A DNA stretch of 64,000 bases from JAFMKE01 sp037624485 (GTDB taxonomy: Bacteria > Bacteroidota > Bacteroidia > Chitinophagales > UBA8649), in assembly GCA_037624485.1 (NCBI GenBank), contig JASJJC010000021.1:171690-235689 (forward strand), read 5' to 3'. The notes below the pieces were generated by a model. The model did not search any database. It saw only the letters and a program-made list of their open reading frames with translations, and was not told where the DNA came from. Shown piece after piece: positions 34,483 to 43,797 of this stretch; position 1 is the first letter of the stretch; every line of letters begins with the position of its first letter. The position numbers and the translations under genes were made by a program.

Positions 34483-35282
34483 AAGATTTGAAACTATATT
34501 GGTGGACACCAAAGAAATACTCTAAGTTCACTATACTGGGAAGGCTTAATGGAGAGTATTACAGATATTCCAATGTACCATCCAATTTTGGTGATGAACT
34601 TTCGGCTTTTATCGTTTCTAAAGTTTTAGATACAGCGGTCAGACAAGTTCCCAAAAATGAAATAGGGAAACTTTTAGGCATTGGCTCCATACTTCATCAA
34701 GCAAAGGATAACGATGTCATTTGGGGGAGCGGGATAAATGGAAAGTATTTAAATAAAAAAATAAAAGCTAAAAATCTAACCATACTCAGTGTAAGAGGTC
34801 CGTTAACTCAAAAATATTTAATCGAATGTGGCTATGATGTGCCTGCAATTTATGGAGATCCAGCTATTCTTGCACCTTTATATTATCAAGCTAAAGAATT
34901 TAATGAAAAGTCTGAATTCTCTTACGTACCGCATTTCAGTGAGTTAGGGGATATTGATGAGCACTTAATGGAGCATGTAATTAACCCAACATTACCATAT
35001 AAACAAGTAATAGACAAAATTTGCAATTCTAAATTGGTGCTATCCTCATCATTACATGGATTAATACTCGCAGAAACTTATGGTATTCCAGCCGTCCTTA
35101 TTCGAAGTAATCCAAATGAACCTATTTTTAAATATGAAGATTATTTTAGAGGGACAGGTAGAGAATCGGCAACTTTTGCTAGCACGATAGCGGAAGGATT
35201 AAAGATGGCTCCTACCAAACCCTTAAAAGTAGATCAGGAAGCTTTATTACAAACACTGAAAAACTGGTACAAAAATATTTAA
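34479..35282 (+). CDS. polysaccharide pyruvyl transferase family protein
   Basis: Family proteins transfer pyruvate from phosphoenolpyruvate to sugars to form acidic ketals on exopolysaccharides; some members have other transferase roles. The 267-residue protein shows the ordered motifs of the family: SNFGDELSAFIV near 35-47, LLGIGSILH, VIWGSGING, SVRGPLTQKYL, IYGDPAILAP and SSSLHGLILAETYGIPAVLI near 190-210. It overlaps the preceding glycosyltransferase by four bases (ATGA) and is followed after 23 bases by another glycosyltransferase, so the three form an operon that decorates a surface glycan. Confidence 0.9.
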   Translation: MKDLKLYWWTPKKYSKFTILGRLNGEYYRYSNVPSNFGDELSAFIVSKVLDTAVRQVPKNEIGKLLGIGSILHQAKDNDVIWGSGINGKYLNKKIKAKNLTILSVRGPLTQKYLIECGYDVPAIYGDPAILAPLYYQAKEFNEKSEFSYVPHFSELGDIDEHLMEHVINPTLPYKQVIDKICNSKLVLSSSLHGLILAETYGIPAVLIRSNPNEPIFKYEDYFRGTGRESATFASTIAEGLKMAPTKPLKVDQEALLQTLKNWYKNI

Positions 35283-35305
35283 TTGGATAAAAAAATGATT
35301 GCGAA

Positions 35306-36382
35306 GTGATTAAGATCCTTATCGTTGCAGAAGAAACTGAAAGAAATACCTTCATCAAAAATCTTACGGATTCATTGAAACCTTCTTTTGAAGTAGTAAT
35401 TGGTATTCAAAAATTTTGGGAGAGTGAGTCCAATTATGACATTATTCATTTTCATTGGCCAGAGCATTTATCTTTTAGAATTAAAAGGAAATCACTGCCT
35501 CCTACACCCAATAAGCTAAAAAAAATAAAAGCTAGAATTCAAGACCTAAAAACTGGTGGAGCAAAATTAGTATTAACGCGGCATAACAGTCAATCCCATG
35601 AATATGAAAAAGGCTTTTCTAAATTATATGATTATCTGAATCAAGTAGTCGATGGAGTTATACATATGGGAGCATACTCTGTTCAAGAATATAGCACCCT
35701 ATACCCTTCTTCTCTTTCTCAACATACAATAATTCCTCACGGCTGGTACCACGACATCCCCAATACCAAAACCTCTGAAAGTGCCAGAGCAAAACTAGGT
35801 CTATCTACTGAAGCCTTCGTTATACTAGCATTTGGTGCTTTTAGAAATAAAGAAGAAGAAGATTTTGTTATTGAGGCATTCAAGAAACTCGATTTACCTC
35901 GGAAACAACTAATTATACCAAGAGGATTCTTCTTCAATAATTTCCTTTTCTTTAGACTTTTAGATTATCTTAAGCTAAATTTTTACAAAAAGCTGATAAA
36001 ACGGAAAAAGAAAAAGCTTGCTCCTTTTAGTGTTCACTGGGATCAAAAGTTCACCTCGAAAGATGAAATTCAAGATTACTTCAACGCTTCTAATGTTGTT
36101 CTAATTCCCAGATTAAAAATATTGAATTCGGGAAATGTTCCATTAGCTTTTTATTTCCAGAAACCGGTGATAGGACCTAACCAAGGGAATGTTGGAAGTA
36201 TATTAAAAGAAACGGGTAATTTAATATTTGATGTAAAGTCAGTTGATTCGCTTACAAATGCTATGCAAAATTCAATCAATAAAAATTCTAAAGGCAATGA
36301 AAACTATCAATTTGCTAAAGAAAACTGGAATTGGAGAATTATCGGCCAGAGCCATATTAATTTTTATACATCGCTTATTTAG
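35306..36382 (+). CDS. GT-B family glycosyltransferase
   Basis: 358 residues. IKILIVAEETERNT at the start, FHWPEHLSF, TRHNSQSHEYE and the central VILAFGAFRNKEEEDFVIEAF mark the two Rossmann domains of a GT4-like enzyme. The donor-binding region reads SNVVLIPRLKILNSGNVPLA, then QKPVIGPNQGNVGSIL. The usual E-x7-E motif is not obvious because an N-S-G-N-V-P-L-A stretch takes its place. The start is GTG at 35306; an ATG at 35295 is in another frame with an immediate stop. The last eight bases overlap the convergent flippase gene. Confidence 0.83.
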   Translation: MIKILIVAEETERNTFIKNLTDSLKPSFEVVIGIQKFWESESNYDIIHFHWPEHLSFRIKRKSLPPTPNKLKKIKARIQDLKTGGAKLVLTRHNSQSHEYEKGFSKLYDYLNQVVDGVIHMGAYSVQEYSTLYPSSLSQHTIIPHGWYHDIPNTKTSESARAKLGLSTEAFVILAFGAFRNKEEEDFVIEAFKKLDLPRKQLIIPRGFFFNNFLFFRLLDYLKLNFYKKLIKRKKKKLAPFSVHWDQKFTSKDEIQDYFNASNVVLIPRLKILNSGNVPLAFYFQKPVIGPNQGNVGSILKETGNLIFDVKSVDSLTNAMQNSINKNSKGNENYQFAKENWNWRIIGQSHINFYTSLI

Positions 36383-37850
36383 CTTGCTTCAATTCTCTAA
36401 ACAGCTTGTATAAATCTATCAAATAAAAAAGTACTGCAATTGAAATACCGATAAATAACGAATTGATACAAATACTCAAAATTGGATTGGAAACATCTGG
36501 CAAGAAATTGTAAAACAACACGTAAGTGATAGTCGTGTAGGACAAAATAATTAGTGTGTTTTTTGAAAAAGGACTGATCTCACTTTTCACCCAAACTAAG
36601 AGGAATGACAGCAAATTAGAAATCGTAATCGCTATTAATGATGCCAGAGCCGCGCCGGTTATTCCATATTTAGGTATAAAAAACAGATTTAAACCCACTA
36701 CTAAAATTGAAAGCAATATATTGATATATAAATTATAATTAAAATAGTCAGACATTTCAATAATCTGTTTATTCAATCCAAAGCCGATATCTACAATTTT
36801 AGCTATACTAATGAGCAGAACCACCCAAACTCCTCCTTTATAGAGATCTCCATTGGGCATAATTTGATAAAAAGCATCAAGATTAAACCAAATCATAGTA
36901 AACAAACAATAGCCCACGAAAAGTTGAATAATACTGGATTTCTTGTAAATATTCTTTAGTTCGTCCATCTTATTCTCTTCTAACTTAAGACTCAATATTG
37001 GAGAGGCCACTTGGATTAACATGCGTTGTGGTATTTCTATCACAGTAGCTATGAAGAAGGCGATTGTATATACTGCGGTCTGAGAAGTTCCCTGCATCGA
37101 ACTAATCATTAAAGTATCTATACTTACTATCATAATGCTGGAAGTAATGGTAAAATACAGATAAGTATTATACCTAAGTGTATCGTTAAAAACTCCTTTT
37201 AGTTGATTAATAGTTGGAACCGAAAATTCAACTTTAAGTATTTTTAAAACATAAAATACAATAAGTAGTAGAGGTATAATGTAGAAAAAAAATAAATACA
37301 GATGCACGAATTGATTAAATGCCAGTACGTGCCAGGCAAATAGCAAAATAGCAACAATTACGAGAAGCCTATTAACAACGCTATTAAATATATTTGGAAT
37401 TGCGATTCGCGAGAATGAACCTGCAACAGCAAAAAAATATTGAAAGAAGACACTTCCAATAGCTAATGCTAAGGGTAAGTATAGAAAATCTAACAACTGA
37501 GATGAATTCGTTATAAAAACCTTTATGAAAATCTCATGGAAAAGAAAATATAAAAGAGAGAAAAAACATATTGAAGCAAGCAGGAAAATAAAGTTTGCTC
37601 CCAAAAATTGCGCATGATTGTATACCTTACTTTTTAAGTTGCTTTTGTTGAATTTCCTAATGGAAAATACAACACCAAGAAGCATAAACGAATAAAGTAG
37701 TATAGAAGCACGTTGTAAAGTACTTAAAACTCCAATTTCATCAGGAGTCAAATATTTCGGTAAAATAAAAAGAACGGTAAGTGCTCCGATCCCCACTCCC
37801 ATAAAACCTGCGAGACTGGCCTTAATACTCTGTCTAGCTATAATTCCCAT
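36375..37850 (-). CDS. polysaccharide flippase (Wzx/PST type)
   Basis: 491-residue polytopic inner-membrane protein with about 14 hydrophobic segments spread through its whole length. It matches the O-antigen/polysaccharide exporter family of the MATE-like fold. A GALTVLFILPKYLTPDEIGV opening and a YGITGAALASLIAITISN segment in the C-terminal third are typical of Wzx proteins. It should move lipid-linked oligosaccharides across the inner membrane, in keeping with the surrounding glycosyltransferases. It lies two bases after the polyprenyl-phosphate GT2 gene. Confidence 0.88.
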   Translation of the reverse strand: MGIIARQSIKASLAGFMGVGIGALTVLFILPKYLTPDEIGVLSTLQRASILLYSFMLLGVVFSIRKFNKSNLKSKVYNHAQFLGANFIFLLASICFFSLLYFLFHEIFIKVFITNSSQLLDFLYLPLALAIGSVFFQYFFAVAGSFSRIAIPNIFNSVVNRLLVIVAILLFAWHVLAFNQFVHLYLFFFYIIPLLLIVFYVLKILKVEFSVPTINQLKGVFNDTLRYNTYLYFTITSSIMIVSIDTLMISSMQGTSQTAVYTIAFFIATVIEIPQRMLIQVASPILSLKLEENKMDELKNIYKKSSIIQLFVGYCLFTMIWFNLDAFYQIMPNGDLYKGGVWVVLLISIAKIVDIGFGLNKQIIEMSDYFNYNLYINILLSILVVGLNLFFIPKYGITGAALASLIAITISNLLSFLLVWVKSEISPFSKNTLIILSYTTITYVLFYNFLPDVSNPILSICINSLFIGISIAVLFYLIDLYKLFRELKQAK

Positions 37851-37852
37851 AG

Positions 37853-38806
37853 CTATATCTGTTTCTCCACCAGATAGTCGTTTCTATCCGGTGCACTTCG
37901 TACAACTAACTCACCAAGAAAGCCAGCCAAAAACAGCTGAGTCCCTATTAGCATGGCCACTAGAGCTAAATAGAAGATTACATTATCTGTCACTAAGGTA
38001 GGTTTAATACCAATTTGCCAAAATACAAAGAGCGCTTTTTCTAGTAGTACCCAGAACGTAAACAAGAAGCCCAACATAAACATTAAGCCACCCAAAAATC
38101 CAAAAACATGCATCGGACGTTTTCCAAAACGAGTCATGAACAATACAGACATTAAATCTAAGGGGCCATTAACGAATCGCTCCATACCAAACTTGGTTAC
38201 CCCAAATTTTCTAGCTTGATGTTGAACAACCTTTTCTCCAATTTTATTGAAACCGGCTTTTTTAGCTAGTACTGGAATATAGCGATGCATATCTCCATAA
38301 ACCTCTATACTTTTTATCACATCTCGATGATAAGCTTTTAAACCACAATTCATATCATGAAGCTTGATGCCTGACATCATGCGCGTCACTCCATTGTATA
38401 TTTTTGTCGGGATGGTCTTGGTAATAGGATCGAAACGTTTTTGTTTCCAGCCGCTTACTAAATCGAATTTATCTTCAACGATCATTCGGTACATCTCAGG
38501 AATTTCATCTGGGCTATCTTGCAGATCAGCATCCATGGTAACAACCACATCCCCTTTCGCCGCTTGAAAACCAAGTTGCAAGGCTGCTGATTTACCGTAG
38601 TTTCTTTGGAATTTTATTCCGTGAATATTCGAATCTTTTAAAGAAATATCTTCAATAATTTTCCAAGTATCATCCTTGCTTCCATCATCTACAAAAATAA
38701 CTTCATAAGAAAACTTATTCTTCTGCATAACGTTAGTTATCCATTGATATAACTCTGTTAAACTCTCTTCTTCATTAAAGGCTGGTATGACTAGGGATAA
38801 CTGCAT
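37853..38806 (-). CDS. polyprenyl-phosphate glycosyltransferase (DPM1/GtrB-like)
   Basis: 317 residues. The catalytic GT-A domain has SLVIPAFNEEESLTELYQWI, IFVDDGSKDDTW, FQRNYGKSAALQLGF and the metal-binding VVTMDADLQDSPDEI. HQARKFGVTKFGMERF follows, as in GtrB/DPM1-type enzymes. Two C-terminal membrane spans (about 232-255 and 275-300) anchor it. These enzymes charge undecaprenyl phosphate with a single sugar at the cytoplasmic face. It sits between a 66-residue membrane protein and the flippase. Confidence 0.93.
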   Translation of the reverse strand: MQLSLVIPAFNEEESLTELYQWITNVMQKNKFSYEVIFVDDGSKDDTWKIIEDISLKDSNIHGIKFQRNYGKSAALQLGFQAAKGDVVVTMDADLQDSPDEIPEMYRMIVEDKFDLVSGWKQKRFDPITKTIPTKIYNGVTRMMSGIKLHDMNCGLKAYHRDVIKSIEVYGDMHRYIPVLAKKAGFNKIGEKVVQHQARKFGVTKFGMERFVNGPLDLMSVLFMTRFGKRPMHVFGFLGGLMFMLGFLFTFWVLLEKALFVFWQIGIKPTLVTDNVIFYLALVAMLIGTQLFLAGFLGELVVRSAPDRNDYLVEKQI

Positions 38807-38809
38807 ATA

Positions 38810-39010
38810 TTAATTGGTAAGCTTTTCATCAATAATCAACTCAACAGGCTTCTCTTTCCGCATAACCAAGCTCGTTAACAATGAACCTAACAAGCCTACG
38901 AGTAGTATATTCAATAGACTAGTCAAAACGAAAAATATAAGCCCTATAAAAGCGGTAGCTACTACCCCTAACAAACCCCATTTAAAGGCAATTTGCATTT
39001 TCTGACTCAT
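38810..39010 (-). CDS. small two-span membrane protein, function unknown
   Basis: 66 residues with two hydrophobic stretches (about 8-29 and 31-50), a short basic turn (MRKEKP) and a polar tail. It matches no family that I recognise. It is likely real: its ATG overlaps the stop of the upstream dihydroorotase-like gene by four bases, and the GT2 gene follows after three bases. It may help the membrane-bound GT2 or flippase, but that is only a guess from position. Confidence 0.65.
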   Translation of the reverse strand: MSQKMQIAFKWGLLGVVATAFIGLIFFVLTSLLNILLVGLLGSLLTSLVMRKEKPVELIIDEKLTN

Positions 39011-40272
39011 AGCAAGTTCGTTTTATTTCCCTTTATAATACCGAATACCTTTCCCAACAAATTACGTCCTACAAATGGATTGTTTTTACCCTTTGAATAG
39101 ACTTCTTCTTTAGTAAAAACCTCATCACCCTGCATACTAAACACAGTTAAATCTACTTTATTACCAACCTGGATAAGCGGTTTATTTTGCTTGAATATTC
39201 CGTATGCATTGGTGAGTTTTTCGACTAACTCATCTTCGTTCAATGCTTTTTCTGTTGCCTTTCTAGCTGCCCTAAAAGCGCAATCAATTGTGCTCATTCC
39301 GAACGCTGAATGATCGAACTCAAGCTTTTTCTCATCTAAATGTAAAGGGAGATGCCCACTACTAATAACATCAATAGTCCCATCTGCCAACCCTTTAAGT
39401 AATGCGCTGATATCTTCTTTTTCTCGTAAATGTGGTGTTACCTTAAAATTAGTATCATAATCAAGCAATTCACTGTCCTCAAAGAATAAGTTTGCTACAT
39501 TAACACCAGCTGTTACATTTAAACCCTTCTTTTTAGCGCTGCGAATCAAATCGACAGACTTCTTTGTAGAAATGTTTATAAAATGCAATCTAGATTGGGT
39601 ATGTTCCAATAAGTACAAATCTCTTGAAACCATCAATTCCTCTGCCAATTTAGGAACTCCTTCTAGTCCAAGCTTGGTACTATTCAAGCCCTCATTCATT
39701 TGACCTTTACCTGCTAAATCATCTTGATTAGGCTGACTTAAAACCACTCCATCAAACTTTTTAACGTACCAAAGAGCTCGCTCCATTAATCCTGCATCAT
39801 GTATTGGCTTAATTCCATCCGTAAATCCTACAGCACCATGATGATGCATATCATATATTTCAGCAATATCTTTCCCACCAGTACCTTGTGAAACAGCTCC
39901 TAAGCAAAATACATCTACTAAAGAATGTTTAGAAGATTTCTGGGCAAAAGCCAATTGTGCACTATTATCTATTGGCGGTATAGTATTTGGCATCAAGCAA
40001 AGATTGGAAAATCCGCCTTTTTCAGCAGCATTCAATCCCGAATTAAAGTCTTCACGATATTCATAACCAGGCTCAAAAATATGAAAGTTGCTATCCATCC
40101 ATGCGGTTGAAACACATGCGCCTTGTTCCTTAAAAACTTTGGTATGATCATCTGGTAAAATATTAATACCTATTTCCCTTATCTCTCCCGATTCGATGAA
40201 AATATCCATTTTCTTCAAATGATATTTCGAAGTTTTATCAAAAATTTTAATGGATTTAAGTAGTAATTTCAT
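39007..40272 (-). CDS. dihydroorotase homologue lacking most metal ligands
   Basis: 421 residues with the amidohydrolase TIM-barrel layout of class I dihydroorotases: FEPGYEYREDF near 66-76, MPNTIPPIDN at 94-103, and AVGFTDG and GQMNEG in the middle. Catalytic dihydroorotases need an H-x-H pair, an aspartate, two more histidines and a final aspartate. Here the first pair reads N62-F-H64 and the following arginine is F66. The next histidine position is S179, the third is N233 and the last aspartate is G306; H64 and D152 remain. It is therefore probably not an active pyrimidine enzyme, and may resemble the non-catalytic PyrC' proteins that stabilise aspartate transcarbamoylase in some bacteria. 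It lies three bases after the BatA-like gene. Confidence 0.88.
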   Translation of the reverse strand: MKLLLKSIKIFDKTSKYHLKKMDIFIESGEIREIGINILPDDHTKVFKEQGACVSTAWMDSNFHIFEPGYEYREDFNSGLNAAEKGGFSNLCLMPNTIPPIDNSAQLAFAQKSSKHSLVDVFCLGAVSQGTGGKDIAEIYDMHHHGAVGFTDGIKPIHDAGLMERALWYVKKFDGVVLSQPNQDDLAGKGQMNEGLNSTKLGLEGVPKLAEELMVSRDLYLLEHTQSRLHFINISTKKSVDLIRSAKKKGLNVTAGVNVANLFFEDSELLDYDTNFKVTPHLREKEDISALLKGLADGTIDVISSGHLPLHLDEKKLEFDHSAFGMSTIDCAFRAARKATEKALNEDELVEKLTNAYGIFKQNKPLIQVGNKVDLTVFSMQGDEVFTKEEVYSKGKNNPFVGRNLLGKVFGIIKGNKTNLL

Positions 40273-40275
40273 TTG

Positions 40276-42285
40276 TTATCTGGGTAAAAACCGAAGTAAA
40301 AATATTTCAATTGCTAAAAAAAGTAAAGCTAAAATAATACATAACTTCCAAAAGGACTCACCATCTTCGATTTGTTTTACATTATCCTTAATTAAGGCTA
40401 GGTTATTTTCAAGAACTTTCACGGATGTATTTAGGTAATTTTCGTTCAAATTATCCAAGGTATAATAAGATAAATCACCCTCACTTCTGTCATAATTTAA
40501 GGCAACTTTAGCAAAATACTCTTCTCTATCATCAACAACTTCATACACACCATTTTTCAGCGACAAGCCAGGTAAACTTAATAATAACTGACTGTTTATA
40601 TTAGATTTACTAGGGATAAACTCCTGCTCTTTATTGCGAATTGTTAGCATACGCTCATCATTCGTGAGTTGGGCAGATAAGATAATTTTTGTACTCATTT
40701 CAATTGTATAGGCAATGTTCACATTTTTAACTCCTAAAACGGCCATTCTATAACATAAAGGAGCAAAAATCGCTTGTTGCGTAATATTGCCGTAAGCATC
40801 GCCTAATGCGGCACTTAAGATATAAAGCTGCCCATTCCCCACAGAAACAGACGATAAATAATTCGTCCCATCTGCAAAGGCCATTATAGATTCTTGAGAA
40901 ATTGATGAAGACAACGAATAGTATGCCTGCAATGTGGGTAATTCCAGTTGAGTCGGCACTTCTTCAAACATATCTGTTAACAGTGGATGCTCGAGATTAA
41001 TCGTATTTACCTTCCGTTTATCCTCTTTCTTTTGTAAAAAAGTTCCTGCGTTTAAAGCGCCTAAAAATTGATTATAATTTTGAATATCTCCTTTATTATG
41101 GGGTATAAATAAAATTTGGCCACCCGAGTTTACATAGGCTTTTAATGACTCCATCAAGCCTGAAGGAATATTGATCAGATTACTGACAAGCACTAAATGT
41201 TGTTGATCCAATAATTTATAGTCTATATTACTTACCCTATCAGCTTGCAAAAAAACTTGCTCGTTATTGGAAAAGACAGCTTTTGGATACTTTTCACCAG
41301 CTTCCTCATAAATACAATAAACTCTTAACTGCTCCTCTACAAGAAATGTGAAGTAATACGTGTCGTCAAAGCTTAAAGGGTAATCATTGATCACAATTTT
41401 ACCTTGATTCCAACCATTTGATGATATTGTGAATGCAACCGTATCGTAAATCGTATTATTTGGAGCTATCGTATAATTACCAATTGATTTAGTTTCTTCA
41501 TTTATGGAGAGCTGGAAACTTCCACTTTGCTCCTCTTTACTTTGATTTCTTAACCTTACAATCAATTTATTTTGTTGACCTTTTAATTGTGTTGGGGCCT
41601 GAAAATAAACCTCTTCAATGCTTATGTTTCTTATGTTACTTGGTGAAAGTTTAATAAGACTAGCTTGATATGCTGAATCCGCATTGAACAATCCATCATT
41701 TTTCTGAAAGTCTGACAATTGATAAATCAATTTACTTCCTAAAGTATTTTTTAGACTAATTTTCTGTTTTTCAAAAACAAGATCTTTCTTTTGATGAGCT
41801 GCGCTTACTTGAATTTGATCAAGTAAATTAAGAACCTCTACTTTTCCTAATAAGCGTTGATGCTTGGCCTCAAAATCATTCGTTATAATTTGGAATTTAT
41901 TATTCTCTCCGTATGCTTCAATGATATTTCTGGCCGCAGTTTTGGCTTCATCAAACAAGATAAACCCATCGCCTTCTGTTTGCATACTAAAAGAATTATC
42001 GAGGTAAATAGATATTCCCTTTTCTCTTAAATTACTATCCGTATTATTTGGAATAAATGGTTGTGCAAATGCTAGCACCAAAAAGAATACGGCAAATAAA
42101 CGGCTAGCAAGAACTAAAATATGCTTTAGCTTATTTCTAGTGGCTTGCTCATCCTTTATTTCGTTTAAAAATTGAGTATTGGAAAAAAGGATTCGTTGAT
42201 ACCTTCTAAAATAGAATAAGTGAATAACTATTGGTAATGCCAAGAAGAATAAGGCCCATAAAAAATTAGGGTGTAAAAACTTCAT
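40276..42285 (-). CDS. BatA-domain protein with degenerate von Willebrand A region
   Basis: 669 residues. The N-terminus MKFLHPNFLWALFFLALPIV with two membrane spans (about 6-25 and 56-77) is the BatA/aerotolerance-regulator N-terminal domain. It is followed by a vWA-like region whose metal-site motif is D96-N-S-F-S100. The middle is a beta-rich periplasmic region, and a last span lies at about 645-665. Such proteins are common in Bacteroidota; their molecular role is unsettled. It is 10 bases after the DUF3467 gene and three bases before the dihydroorotase homologue. Confidence 0.85.
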   Translation of the reverse strand: MKFLHPNFLWALFFLALPIVIHLFYFRRYQRILFSNTQFLNEIKDEQATRNKLKHILVLASRLFAVFFLVLAFAQPFIPNNTDSNLREKGISIYLDNSFSMQTEGDGFILFDEAKTAARNIIEAYGENNKFQIITNDFEAKHQRLLGKVEVLNLLDQIQVSAAHQKKDLVFEKQKISLKNTLGSKLIYQLSDFQKNDGLFNADSAYQASLIKLSPSNIRNISIEEVYFQAPTQLKGQQNKLIVRLRNQSKEEQSGSFQLSINEETKSIGNYTIAPNNTIYDTVAFTISSNGWNQGKIVINDYPLSFDDTYYFTFLVEEQLRVYCIYEEAGEKYPKAVFSNNEQVFLQADRVSNIDYKLLDQQHLVLVSNLINIPSGLMESLKAYVNSGGQILFIPHNKGDIQNYNQFLGALNAGTFLQKKEDKRKVNTINLEHPLLTDMFEEVPTQLELPTLQAYYSLSSSISQESIMAFADGTNYLSSVSVGNGQLYILSAALGDAYGNITQQAIFAPLCYRMAVLGVKNVNIAYTIEMSTKIILSAQLTNDERMLTIRNKEQEFIPSKSNINSQLLLSLPGLSLKNGVYEVVDDREEYFAKVALNYDRSEGDLSYYTLDNLNENYLNTSVKVLENNLALIKDNVKQIEDGESFWKLCIILALLFLAIEIFLLRFLPR

Positions 42286-42295
42286 TTACAAATTT

Positions 42296-42619
42296 TTATG
42301 CCTGAGCTGTATTTCCTCCGAAGTTCATTGGCATGCCTGGTAATACATCGTTATCTTCAATTTCACCATATGCATTTTCAAATTTATCGATGTTGTCTGC
42401 CAATGCTTTATACAAGCGTTTTGCATGTTGTGGAGTTAAAATAATTCGAGATTTAACCTTGGCTTTATTTACACCCGGTAATATTCGCACAAAATCCACG
42501 ATGAATTCTGACTGAGAATGTGAAATGATCGCCAAATTTGAATATATTCCATCCGCTATCTCTTCGGTTAACTCAATATTTATCTGATTGCCTTGTTGTT
42601 TTTTTTGCTCTTCACTCAT
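42296..42619 (-). CDS. DUF3467 family protein
   Basis: 107 residues: a polar start (SEEQKKQQGNQINIEL), then EIADGIYSNLAIISHSQSEF, FVRILPGVNKAKVKSRII and LTPQHAKRLYKALADNI. This is the DUF3467 pattern of a small cytoplasmic alpha/beta protein of unknown function that is widespread in bacteria. It is the first gene of the minus-strand run leading through the BatA-like gene to the flippase and has a -7 promoter element upstream. Confidence 0.9.
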   Translation of the reverse strand: MSEEQKKQQGNQINIELTEEIADGIYSNLAIISHSQSEFIVDFVRILPGVNKAKVKSRIILTPQHAKRLYKALADNIDKFENAYGEIEDNDVLPGMPMNFGGNTAQA

Positions 42620-42636
42620 GTTTAATGTTTATTGAA

Positions 42637-42644
42637 CAAATATA
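42637..42644 (-). promoter_or_regulatory. -7 promoter element (TATATTTG) of the DUF3467 gene
   Basis: The minus strand reads TATATTTG, an exact match to TAnnTTTG, ending 17 bases before the DUF3467 ATG. No TTG at the ideal -33 distance was found. Confidence 0.5.
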
Positions 42645-42818
42645 GGATAATTCTAAAAGGGTGAACAGTTAAATTATGTTTGTTGTTAAAAAATAATATA
42701 ATTTCATCTAAAAAAAATCACCAAATCAATAAGATTTCAATAATACTACGATTTTTGACTTGTTGGTCTAAGTAAATTGATAGAATGAATTATCTTTACT
42801 GTCCAAACTTATAAAAAT

Positions 42819-43796
42819 ATGAGAGAAATTCGCTTTAGAGATGCCTTAAGAGAAGCCATGCAAGAAGAAATGAGACGAGATGAGCTGGTTTTTTTAATGG
42901 GTGAAGAAGTCGCAGAATACAATGGCGCCTACAAGGTCAGTCAAGGTATGCTTGATGAGTTTGGTGAAAAACGAGTTATCGATACTCCAATATCTGAATT
43001 AGGATTTGCCGGTATCGCCACAGGTGCGGCCATCAACGGTGTTCGACCGATTGTAGAGTTTATGACTTGGAACTTTGCTGTCTTAGCTTTTGACCAAATC
43101 ATTAATGGTGCTGCTAAAATTCATAGTATGAGTGGAGGGCAGTTTTCTTGCCCTATCGTTTTTAGAGGGCCTAGTGGGTCAGCTGGACAGTTGGGTGCTT
43201 CGCATTCACAGGCATTTGAAAGTTGGATGGCCAATACACCTGGATTAAAAGTTATAAGTCCTTCAAATCCTTATGATGCTAAAGGTTTATTGAAAAGTGC
43301 TATAAGAGATGCAGATCCGGTTGTTTTTATGGAGTCTGAAATGATGTATAGTGATCTTGGTGAAGTACCTGAAGAAGAATACCTCATTCCAATAGGAAAG
43401 GCTGAAGTTGTGCGAACAGGTAAAGACATCACCATTGTTTCTTTTAACAAAATGATGAAGGTAGCCAAAGAAAGCGCAGATGCGTTAGCTAAAGAAGGTA
43501 TAGAGGCTGAGGTAATCGATCTTCGAACTATTCGTCCCTTAGATTTCCCGACTATTGTTGAGTCGGTTAAAAAAACTAATCGAATAGTTATCATCGATGA
43601 ATCTTGGCCTTTCGGTAGTATCTCTTCAGAAATCAGTTTTCAAATTCAAAAACATGCATTTGATTATTTAGATGCGCCCATCAAAAGAATTAATGGAGCA
43701 GACGCAAATATGCATTATGCCCCTAATTTAGTAGAGGCCTATCTTCCATCTGTTAAAAGAGTCGTAGAAGCAGTAAAATCGGCCTTGTACGTATAA
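42819..43796 (+). CDS. pdhB: pyruvate dehydrogenase E1 component, beta subunit
   Basis: Together with an alpha subunit encoded elsewhere, it decarboxylates pyruvate and passes the acyl group to E2. The 325-residue protein starts REIRFRDALREAMQEEMRRD and has GEEVAEYNGAYKVSQGM and DTPISELGFAGIATGAA. GPSGSAGQLGASHSQAFESW and RINGADANMHYAPNLVEAY near the end follow the E1-beta pattern of the pyruvate (not branched-chain) type. The gene stands alone on the plus strand. A TATCTTTA at 42791-42798 is close to the -7 consensus. Confidence 0.95.
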   Translation: MREIRFRDALREAMQEEMRRDELVFLMGEEVAEYNGAYKVSQGMLDEFGEKRVIDTPISELGFAGIATGAAINGVRPIVEFMTWNFAVLAFDQIINGAAKIHSMSGGQFSCPIVFRGPSGSAGQLGASHSQAFESWMANTPGLKVISPSNPYDAKGLLKSAIRDADPVVFMESEMMYSDLGEVPEEEYLIPIGKAEVVRTGKDITIVSFNKMMKVAKESADALAKEGIEAEVIDLRTIRPLDFPTIVESVKKTNRIVIIDESWPFGSISSEISFQIQKHAFDYLDAPIKRINGADANMHYAPNLVEAYLPSVKRVVEAVKSALYV

Positions 43797-43797
43797 A

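Noticed and set aside
42791..42798. TATCTTTA before pdhB as a promoter
   Set aside because: Last base differs from the consensus and no TTG is correctly spaced, so it is only mentioned under pdhB.
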